Shown: in pieces, positions 1-5,680 of the stretch | Layout of the letters: each line of letters begins with the position of its first letter | Numbering within the stretch: the first letter of the stretch is position 1 | DNA from: Scatosoma sp045652785 | GTDB lineage: Bacteria; Bacillota; Clostridia; Christensenellales; Borkfalkiaceae | Reading direction: 5' to 3' | Length of the DNA stretch: 10,939 nt | NCBI GenBank assembly: GCA_045652785.1 | Contig: JAZOLF010000101.1 | Span: 1 to 10,939, forward strand | Position numbers and translations under genes: made by a program | The notes under the pieces: model-generated | Told to the model about the DNA's origin: nothing | What the model saw: the letters and a program-made list of their open reading frames with translations, nothing else | Databases searched by the model: none

Positions 1-120
1 CCCAAAAAGCCCCCAAAAAAGCCGACGAAAAGCCTTGAAAAACGGGCAAAAACCGCTCAAAAACGGCTAAAAACGGGTAAAAAACGCGTAAAAACCGCTC
101 AAAAACGGCTAAAAAAATGA
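1..120 (+). CDS. 3' end of a gene encoding a Lys/Arg-rich basic tail (partial)
   Basis: Reading from base 1 in frame 1 gives 39 sense codons and a TGA at 118-120. The start lies outside the window. The peptide is PKKPPKKPTK, then SLEK, then two copies of a 14-residue unit, RAKTAQKRLKTGKK and the shortened RVKTAQKRLKK. The 26 bases at 48-73 recur exactly at 90-115, an offset of 42 bp (14 codons), so the DNA repeat keeps the reading frame. That supports real coding over A-rich non-coding DNA. Nearly half the residues are Lys or Arg and there is no acidic patch. Such tails are known as nucleic-acid-binding extensions on RNases, helicases and histone-like proteins, but the folded part is not visible and I do not name the protein. 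Confidence rests on the in-frame repeat and open frame only. Confidence 0.6.
   Translation, partial: PKKPPKKPTKSLEKRAKTAQKRLKTGKKRVKTAQKRLKK
48..115 (+). repeat. Two-copy 26-bp direct repeat, 42-bp period
   Basis: Bases 48-73 and 90-115 are identical: five A, CCGCTC, five A, CGGCT, five A. The period of 42 bp is a whole number of codons in the frame ending at 118-120, so the repeat encodes repeated KTAQKRLK. It is most simply a tandem coding expansion in a low-complexity protein tail. Confidence 0.8.
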
Positions 121-129
121 ATAAAATGC

Positions 130-169
130 AGCCCCATGGGGCTATTTGCTGTACTCTGTTCAGCAAATA
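130..169 (+). terminator. Palindrome plus adjacent stem-loop, possible weak terminator
   Basis: AGCCCCATGGGGCT at 130-143 is a perfect 14-bp palindrome. It can fold as a GC-rich hairpin 9 bases after the TGA of the upstream gene. Directly next to it, TATTTGCTG (143-151) pairs with CAGCAAATA (161-169) around a 9-base loop; the two structures share base 143. Position after a stop codon suggests transcription termination or 3'-end protection. The expected run of T after the stem is poor, only TATTTGCTGT after the first hairpin and A-rich sequence after the second, so the terminator reading is tentative. Confidence 0.35.
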
Positions 170-186
170 AAAACATTTGATAGTGG

Positions 187-204
187 GCAAAGCGTTAGCT
201 TTGC
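187..204 (+). other. Small hairpin just upstream of a ribosome binding site
   Basis: GCAAAGC (187-193) and GCTTTGC (198-204) form a perfect 7-bp stem with a 4-base GTTA loop. The stem ends four bases before the AAGGAG at 208-213 that serves the GTG start at 219. It could affect translation initiation or mRNA stability of the small lipoprotein gene, but nothing else in the sequence shows a function. Confidence 0.4.
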
Positions 205-218
205 AAAAAGGAGAAAGG

Positions 219-501
219 GTGACGAAAGGTAAAAAAATTCTTGCGGCGGTGTTGGCGTCTTGTGTGCTGATGGCAGGTTGCAGCGGGGGAAAGGAAATGG
301 AAGATAACGCCAAAATCCAACTCAATGCCCGTGCGGGTGGAAGATAACTACGTGGCGATGGGTTTACTGGCAAAAGGTCTGATGGAATGTTATTCCACGG
401 GGGACGGGAAATTATCGTCGTCGATCCGAAACTACTTAAAGAAAGACGTCGGTTTGACGGACGAAGACTTTGCGGCGATCGAACGGCTAATGTTGGAATA
501 A
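219..501 (+). pseudogene. Small lipoprotein gene broken by a 40-bp frame-disrupting segment
   Basis: GTG at 219 follows AAGGAG (208-213) with 5-bp spacing. It opens MTKGKKILAAVLASCVLMAGC, a lipoprotein signal peptide with lipobox LMAGC and lipid-accepting Cys at residue 21. This frame stops at TAA 345-347 after 42 codons. A second frame (+1) then reads VEDNYVAMGLLAKGLMECYS and onward, closing with TDEDFAAIERLMLE and TAA at 499-501; it looks protein-like but has no ribosome binding site of its own. The 11-mer TGGAAGATAAC occurs at 298-308 and 338-348, 40 bp apart. Removing one 40-bp interval joins the frames into an uninterrupted 80-codon lipoprotein reading KEMEDN-YVAMGL. I infer a frame-disrupting insertion, or a sequence error. 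Alternatives are two overlapping genes (ATG at 325) or a natural 42-residue peptide. I do not recognise the mature domain. Confidence 0.55.
298..348 (+). repeat. 11-bp direct repeat bracketing the frame break
   Basis: TGGAAGATAAC is present at 298-308 and 338-348. Both copies encode Glu-Asp-Asn but in different frames, because the 40-bp offset is not a multiple of three. Direct repeats of this size can mediate slippage deletion or duplication. Confidence 0.8.
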
Positions 502-600
502 GCGTTCTATCGCGCGGGCGCAAAGCCGTCGGGAATATGGAAACACAGCAAAAGGGCAACCTTTGCGATGATTTATAGCAAAAAATAAATGGATATCATT

Positions 601-606
601 AGGAGG
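601..606 (+). promoter_or_regulatory. Ribosome binding site of the first operon gene
   Basis: AGGAGG lies 8 bases before ATG 615 and fixes that start for the substrate-binding protein. The 113 bases between the broken lipoprotein gene (stop at 501) and this start hold no gene I can support. A promoter for the operon would be expected near here, but I see no convincing -35/-10 pair. Confidence 0.8.
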
Positions 607-614
607 ATATTAGG

Positions 615-2339
615 ATGAAAAAGAGCACGAAAGCAGTTTCTTTGATGCTTGGCGCGTTGATGGCGTTCAGCGGCTTGGCGGCTTGCAGCAAAAAAGGAGG
701 CAAACCCCAAGTTGACGAAAAAACGATCGTCGTTAAATGCAGAAGAGCAGGGTTTGGTACGGACTGGTTGTACGAATTGAAAGGGCAATTTGAACGCGCG
801 TATGCGTCGCAAGGCTACAAGGTACATATTATGACCCCCGACAACTCCATCAAAGACGGTACGTTGATTAACGAATTGTATTTGGGTTATGAAACGACGG
901 GTGTTGACCTTTATATTTCCAGCGGTGCAACCCCCGATCAAGTAGGTGCGCTTGGCGACTATGGCGTCTTGGTTGAAGAAATTGATGATATCGTTTACAA
1001 TATGCCTGCAATTTCCTATGATGGTACGGAAGAAGAAGTGTTGATTTCCGAAAAACTTTCCGCAGACATTCTTCCCTATATGACCGACTCTACGGGTAAA
1101 GTTTACGCTTACAACTGGGCAAGCACGTCCGGTGGGTTGGTTGTAAACACCAGAAAGTTGGCAAGATATGGTATTGAATTGCCGAAGACGACGAACGAAA
1201 TGTTCGATGCGTTTGAACAAATCTTCTTGGGTAATGATTTGCAACCTGGTTCGTTGGAAAGTGGTACCTATCCCATCACCTATGTTTCGGGTACGAACGG
1301 CTATGGCTTGGTATTCTTGTACACGTTGGCGGCACAATACGAAGAAGGTTTCTACGACAAATTCTGGTCCTTCCAAACGGAAGTAGAAGGGGAAAAAGTA
1401 AACCTTTCCGATCAAGATGCGCGTGACCTTTATAACCATCCCGCCATCAAAGAAATGTTGACGATTGCGCATCAAACGTTTGACATCAACTTGGCGGCTC
1501 CCGGTAGTTTGAGCAACACCGTTGACCAAGCGCAAGCGAAGGTTATGGGCGATTATGACGACGCGGTGTTCATGTTCAACGGCGACTGGATGCTTAACGA
1601 AGTTAAGTTGAACTATCCCGGCAAGTTGCATGATATCGACTTCATCAACTTCCCCGTAGTGTCTGCACTTGGTACGAAGTTGTTTGGCGGCGACACCATC
1701 CATAACTTGACGGCTGCACAATGTGACGAATTGTTGTCCTACATCATCGGTTTGGTGGATGAAAACAAGTCGATTGAAGAAATTGTAGCGGATGTTCAAC
1801 AAAACAAACATATCACAATTACCGAAGCGGATGCGGCGGACGTTGCACGCGCTCGTGGTGTTACCTACTCCCGTGGGGTAGAACACGTTGCATACGTGAC
1901 CAAAGGCACGACGAAGAAAGACATCGTATCTCTCTTCTTGAGAATGATGAGTAGTGATGATTTCGGTAAAACCTTCCTTAGAACGGCAAACGGTTCGAGC
2001 CCTTACTATGCATCCGAAAACACCGAATCTGAATACAAGTTCGTTCGCAACGCATCGAAGATCCCTGCAAACCGTTACTTCTCGCTTGTATCCAACTACG
2101 GCGGCCCTCGCGGTTATAGAAAACAACTTGCTTTGACGTCTTTCTTCACGACGGTAGGCCATATTCCTGAAACCATCACCAGTAAGAGCAAGGCAACCAT
2201 CTATACGGAAGAAGGTGCCAAATTGCCGGGTGTGACAACCGCTGTGTATAGAGACGCTGCACAGGAAATGATCAATGGCGAAATTAGCAACTTGGAAAAG
2301 AACTGGGAAAGTTATAAAGAAACGGCTGGTTTGAAATAA
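615..2339 (+). CDS. ABC transporter substrate-binding lipoprotein (carbohydrate type)
   Basis: Predicted extracellular, membrane-anchored receptor that captures a sugar or oligosaccharide for the two permeases encoded just downstream. The 574-residue product starts with a lipoprotein signal, MKKSTKAVSLMLGALMAFSG then LAAC, giving lipidated Cys24 and a KKGGK linker. The mature part resembles family 1 extracellular solute-binding proteins: YAYNWAS near 164-170 followed by GGLVVNTRKL near 173-182 and then P190 with KTTNEMFDAF. This matches the usual block in which a hinge strand precedes 'G-P-T-W-x-E'. VFMFNGDWML at 318-327 is the usual 'gDW' block. The length is above the roughly 420-450 residues of the smallest members but normal for large oligosaccharide binders. 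It begins the tightly spaced gene run, and only 2 bp separate its stop from the next ATG. The family call is strong; the substrate is unknown. Confidence 0.92.
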   Translation: MKKSTKAVSLMLGALMAFSGLAACSKKGGKPQVDEKTIVVKCRRAGFGTDWLYELKGQFERAYASQGYKVHIMTPDNSIKDGTLINELYLGYETTGVDLYISSGATPDQVGALGDYGVLVEEIDDIVYNMPAISYDGTEEEVLISEKLSADILPYMTDSTGKVYAYNWASTSGGLVVNTRKLARYGIELPKTTNEMFDAFEQIFLGNDLQPGSLESGTYPITYVSGTNGYGLVFLYTLAAQYEEGFYDKFWSFQTEVEGEKVNLSDQDARDLYNHPAIKEMLTIAHQTFDINLAAPGSLSNTVDQAQAKVMGDYDDAVFMFNGDWMLNEVKLNYPGKLHDIDFINFPVVSALGTKLFGGDTIHNLTAAQCDELLSYIIGLVDENKSIEEIVADVQQNKHITITEADAADVARARGVTYSRGVEHVAYVTKGTTKKDIVSLFLRMMSSDDFGKTFLRTANGSSPYYASENTESEYKFVRNASKIPANRYFSLVSNYGGPRGYRKQLALTSFFTTVGHIPETITSKSKATIYTEEGAKLPGVTTAVYRDAAQEMINGEISNLEKNWESYKETAGLK

Positions 2340-2341
2340 TC

Positions 2342-3364
2342 ATGAAAATTTTGGCTTCTATCAAAAAAATTATCGCTGGCGGGGGGGACGCAATCAAGGG
2401 ATGTTTTGTGAAATCCCGTGATAACCTGCGGAAGAATTATTCGCAACTGGAAAGAAGAAACTTTCCTTTCGTATATCTTCTCGTGTTGTTCCCCGTTGCA
2501 CAGTTCTTGGTGTTTTGGTTCTACGTAAACGCTTCGTCGATCGCACTCGCGTTCCAAGACGGTATGGGTGAGTTTACGTGGGCGAACTTCAAGATGGTGT
2601 ATCAAGGGTTCACCGATAAGGATATGTTGGGTGTAAACTTGGGTGATTCGCTCAAACGTTCCTTCATCCTTTGGATTGTCGGCGAAGGGTTGATTTTCCC
2701 CATCTCTTTGATTACCACCTACGTATTGACCAAAAAAATTGCAGGGCATTACGTTTTCCGTGTAATTTACTACATTCCCGGTTTGATGGGTTCGATTATT
2801 TGGACGTTGCTCATTAAGGAAATGGTATCCTACTCTGGCCCTATTACCAAATTGTTGCTTGAAATGGGGGCGGAATTGCCGATAGGCGCAAAGAAAAACG
2901 GGCTACTCCGACATGACGACACCGCCTTTATTACCTTGCTAACCGTACGTTCGATTATGGGGATCGTTGGTAATAATGCTGTATTGACGGGCGCGTACAC
3001 GCGTGTACCCGACGAATTGTTTGAATCAGCAGAACTCGACGGGGCAGGGTTCTTTACCCAAATGTTCCGCATTGCAATTCCTTGTATTTGGTCAACGATT
3101 TGTACCTTGCTTACGTTTGCATTGTGTAGTGTCTTCACCTGTGACTACAACGTGTGGTTGTTTACAGACGGTTCAGGCGCATACGAAACATCTACCATCG
3201 GGTTCCAGTTGTTCAACCTTACATACCGACTTTCCACAGGTACGGGCTCGACGGGGTACGGCTATCCCGCGGCGCTTGGTTTCACCTTGACGGTGTTCAC
3301 CCTTCCCGTTGTTTTGATCGGTAAGCGTTTGCTTGAAAAAGCATCCGAAAACGTGGAGGTGTAA
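2342..3364 (+). CDS. Sugar ABC transporter permease, LplB/MalF-like
   Basis: Integral membrane subunit of a carbohydrate importer, partner of the permease encoded next. The 340-residue protein has about six hydrophobic segments, near residues 42-62, 108-128, 138-157, 185-205, 250-268 and 310-327. The cytoplasmic EAA loop that contacts the ATPase reads ESAELDGAGFFTQMFRIAIP at 228-247, an excellent match to the binding-protein-dependent permease signature (E-A/S-A-x-x-D-G-A, ending in I-P). The segment FPFVYLLVLFPVAQFLVFWF at 41-60 is typical of TM1 in the LplB-like group. ATG 2342 starts 2 bp after the preceding stop, with no clear ribosome binding site, so translation is probably coupled. An in-frame GTG at 2408 (Val23) is a less likely alternative start. 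A run of seven G at 2381-2387 within the N-terminal region could be prone to sequencing or replication slippage. Confidence 0.93.
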   Translation: MKILASIKKIIAGGGDAIKGCFVKSRDNLRKNYSQLERRNFPFVYLLVLFPVAQFLVFWFYVNASSIALAFQDGMGEFTWANFKMVYQGFTDKDMLGVNLGDSLKRSFILWIVGEGLIFPISLITTYVLTKKIAGHYVFRVIYYIPGLMGSIIWTLLIKEMVSYSGPITKLLLEMGAELPIGAKKNGLLRHDDTAFITLLTVRSIMGIVGNNAVLTGAYTRVPDELFESAELDGAGFFTQMFRIAIPCIWSTICTLLTFALCSVFTCDYNVWLFTDGSGAYETSTIGFQLFNLTYRLSTGTGSTGYGYPAALGFTLTVFTLPVVLIGKRLLEKASENVEV

Positions 3365-3365
3365 G

Positions 3366-4250
3366 ATGACAAAGTTGAAATTTAAGCACGTTACACTGAT
3401 TGAAAAAATCATCTACGTTTTCTTCTTTATTTTCTTTGCAGTTTTTGCCGTGTTGTATATTTACCCGATGTGTTGGGCGATGATCAACTCGTTGAAGACG
3501 ATGGAAGAATATGCAACGAATAGTTTGACTTTGCCGACAACGTGGCTTTGGAATCACTATCTCGAAGTGTTTACCGAATTCTTTGCAATCGGTTTGTCTG
3601 GTACGCGTTTCGAATACTTTGATATGTTGTTCAACTCCTTGTGGATCTTGGTTGTCAACGTATTCGTAAACGTAGCGTCCAGCACCTTGCTTGCCTACGC
3701 GTTGGCTCGTTTCCGTTTCCCTGGTAGCAAGTTCTTGTATGCGTTGGTTATCTTCGCAAACACCATTCCTATCATCGGTGCGGGACCTGCGGCGTATAAG
3801 TTGGCGGTGCAACTCAATTTCGTTAACAATCCTACGTCGATTTGGTTGATGTGGGCAGGCGGTTTTGACTTTGCATTCATCGTCCTTTACGGCTATTTCA
3901 AGGGGGTTAGCAGTTCCTATTCCGAATCCGCAATGATCGACGGGGCAAGCAACTTCACCATCCTGTTGAAGGTTATCCTTCCCCAAGTTACCCCTTGTAT
4001 TGCGGCAATCGCCATTACGCAGGCGACGGGCGTATGGAATAACTATTCCATCTCCATGATCTATATGCGTGATTATCCTAACTTGGCTTACGGTATGTAC
4101 TTGTTCAAGGACAATGCCTTCTTGGTTAAGGACTCGATGCCCATTTACTTTGCATCGGCGGTTATTTCGTCCTTGCCCGTAATCATTTTGTACACCTGTT
4201 CTCAAAACCTTATTTTGAACAACATGACCACGGGGGGCTTGAAGGGCTAA
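3366..4250 (+). CDS. Sugar ABC transporter permease, UgpE/MalG-like
   Basis: Second membrane subunit of the importer. ATG 3366 is chosen because GGAGG at 3355-3359 sits 6 bases upstream. The frame is open back to an ATG at 3333, but that start has no such site and would overlap the previous gene by 32 bp. The 294-residue product has the MalG-type layout: TM1 near 12-38 ending in YIYPMCWAMINSLK, a periplasm-side loop, then further hydrophobic segments. The EAA motif ESAMIDGASNFTILLKVILP lies at 187-206, and the C-terminus carries QNLILNNMTTGGLKG, the usual short end of this family. One base separates it from the preceding stop (3362-3364), and its own TAA overlaps the next ATG as TAATG. With the preceding two genes it makes a complete receptor-permease set. 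No ATPase gene follows. Confidence 0.94.
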   Translation: MTKLKFKHVTLIEKIIYVFFFIFFAVFAVLYIYPMCWAMINSLKTMEEYATNSLTLPTTWLWNHYLEVFTEFFAIGLSGTRFEYFDMLFNSLWILVVNVFVNVASSTLLAYALARFRFPGSKFLYALVIFANTIPIIGAGPAAYKLAVQLNFVNNPTSIWLMWAGGFDFAFIVLYGYFKGVSSSYSESAMIDGASNFTILLKVILPQVTPCIAAIAITQATGVWNNYSISMIYMRDYPNLAYGMYLFKDNAFLVKDSMPIYFASAVISSLPVIILYTCSQNLILNNMTTGGLKG

Positions 4251-5665
4251 TGTGCATTTACAAGCAGTATTTTCAAGAAAATTCGGGTAGAGAGTTTCCG
4301 ATCTACGGATACTCTCCGCCCCCGCAAGGCGAATGGTGGATTGACGATCAAACCTTTACGACGGAAGATTTCCGCACCGTAGAAAAATACCGCGAATACC
4401 GCGAATGCGGGTTCAACGTTTTGTTTCTGCAAGGTACAGCGTCCTATAAGGGTGAAGGCTGGGAAAACAGCGTTGCGAAAAAGGCGTTTGAAAGGGCGCT
4501 TGAAGCAGGCTTGGATAAGATGATTTTGGTTGATCAAAGAATCTTTGATTTGTCTTTGATTGAAGGCGGAATCATTGGCGAAGGTAAGCGCTTTGCCAGC
4601 GAAACCGAACTGGATGATTTCATCCGCACTTGCATCCAGGATTATCGCCATCAAAAGGGCTTTTACGGGTTGCAACTGCGCGACGAACCCTTCTTTCCTT
4701 ATTTGAAGACGGTGGGGGAACTCTATCGTTCGATTGCAAGAGTGGATAACTCGATTTTCGTGCATTGTAATTTGAATCCTATCCACGCGGCTTGGCTGAC
4801 CTATCGCATTTGTCCGTCGGGTAAAAATCCGATTGACGCCTACGAAAAGTACCTTTCGGCTTTCTTGGAAGAAACGGGCGCAAACCACGTGATGATGGAT
4901 ATTTATCCCTTCTATCGGAACTTTGAAAAATTGCCCGTCGGCAGATATTATTTTGCGGGGCTGGAATGTGTGGCGCGCGTTTGCAAACGCTACGGCGTGG
5001 AAATGCATATCGTAATGCAAGCGTTTGGGATGCTCTCCCGTGGGAAGCGGCATCATTACTTGCCTAAGGAATGCCAAATGCAATATCAAAAGAACGTCTT
5101 GATGGCGTTCGGTGTGAAACAGTATTCCTACTTTACCTACTGGACCAAGCAAATGAACCGTACGGATGGTGAATTCTTCCCCGATGGCGAAGCCATGATG
5201 ACCCGTGATGGCCAAAAAACCAGAACTTGGTACCATGTGCAAAAGGTGAATAAGGAAGTGACGGCGCTTGCACCTTTGCTCTGGGATTTCGATTTCCTGG
5301 AAAACGCATTCTTCTACAAGACGCCGTTCCACACGAAGACGGAGTATTTAGATCACGTGCGCGGCGGCGAACTTTCGCAAATTATCGACGTGCAAACGGA
5401 TCGGGAAGTGGTACTCGTCACCGAAAAGTACGACAGAAAAAAGGCGCAATATATGCACCACGTTGTCAATACTGCGGATGCGAAACGGTACACTTGGAAA
5501 TACGGAAAAGAAAAACAAAAAACGCAACTCACGTATGATCAAAAATACAACGTTGCAGATATTTACCAAAATAAAAAATGGAAGACGGTGCCTATCGTCG
5601 ATGGACGTTTGAATGTTGATTTGTCCCCCGGTGAAGGCATAATCGTTTTACCTTATAAAAAATAA
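4250..5665 (+). CDS. Cytoplasmic glycoside-hydrolase-like protein (putative TIM barrel)
   Basis: Likely acts on an imported oligosaccharide in the cytoplasm: the 471-residue protein has no signal peptide and starts in a TAATG overlap with the permease gene. An alternating strand/helix pattern runs to about residue 340, as in a (beta/alpha)8 barrel. FYGLQLRDEPFF at 138-149 places E146 after a predicted strand, where clan A enzymes carry the acid/base. VKQYSYFTYW at 299-308 is followed by E318, conserved in the paralogue and a possible second catalytic acid. D217 in MMDIYPF is also conserved. From about 360 the chain appears beta-rich and ends GEGIIVLPYKK, suggesting a C-terminal sandwich domain. 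It is a clear paralogue of the lipoprotein at 8548-10089: both share EGK-F-E-EL, DEPF, NLNPI, YPF, SYFTY and the same C-terminal plan. I cannot assign a CAZy family, so enzymatic activity is an inference. Confidence 0.72.
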   Translation: MCIYKQYFQENSGREFPIYGYSPPPQGEWWIDDQTFTTEDFRTVEKYREYRECGFNVLFLQGTASYKGEGWENSVAKKAFERALEAGLDKMILVDQRIFDLSLIEGGIIGEGKRFASETELDDFIRTCIQDYRHQKGFYGLQLRDEPFFPYLKTVGELYRSIARVDNSIFVHCNLNPIHAAWLTYRICPSGKNPIDAYEKYLSAFLEETGANHVMMDIYPFYRNFEKLPVGRYYFAGLECVARVCKRYGVEMHIVMQAFGMLSRGKRHHYLPKECQMQYQKNVLMAFGVKQYSYFTYWTKQMNRTDGEFFPDGEAMMTRDGQKTRTWYHVQKVNKEVTALAPLLWDFDFLENAFFYKTPFHTKTEYLDHVRGGELSQIIDVQTDREVVLVTEKYDRKKAQYMHHVVNTADAKRYTWKYGKEKQKTQLTYDQKYNVADIYQNKKWKTVPIVDGRLNVDLSPGEGIIVLPYKK

Positions 5666-5666
5666 T

Positions 5667-5672
5667 AAGGAG
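5667..5672 (+). promoter_or_regulatory. Ribosome binding site of the 950-residue lipoprotein
   Basis: AAGGAG lies 8 bases before ATG 5681, starting 1 base after the preceding stop. The 15-bp gap leaves no room for a separate promoter, which supports co-transcription. Confidence 0.8.
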
Positions 5673-5680
5673 TCGCGACA

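Noticed and set aside
1..117. A-rich repeat as a CRISPR-like or origin-like array
   Set aside because: There are only two repeat copies, no unique spacers, and the 42-bp period matches a coding frame that ends in a stop codon.
387..578. 63-codon plus-strand open frame
   Set aside because: It lies in the third frame, neither that of the signal peptide nor that of the AAIERLMLE ending. Its ATG has no ribosome binding site.
502..614. Operon promoter before the substrate-binding gene
   Set aside because: TATA-like pieces such as TATCAT near 593 exist, but I found no matching -35 at suitable spacing, so no promoter is claimed.
573..2162. Long minus-strand open frame opposite the substrate-binding gene
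   Set aside because: It is a shadow of the + strand gene: plus-strand codons TTA, CTA and TCA are rare here, which keeps the opposite frame open. The product is rich in Arg, Cys and Phe and has no recognisable domain or ribosome binding site.
3333..3365. Upstream ATG extension of the second permease
   Set aside because: The extra residues MKKHPKTWRCK overlap the first permease gene and lack a ribosome binding site, while ATG 3366 has GGAGG 6 bases upstream.
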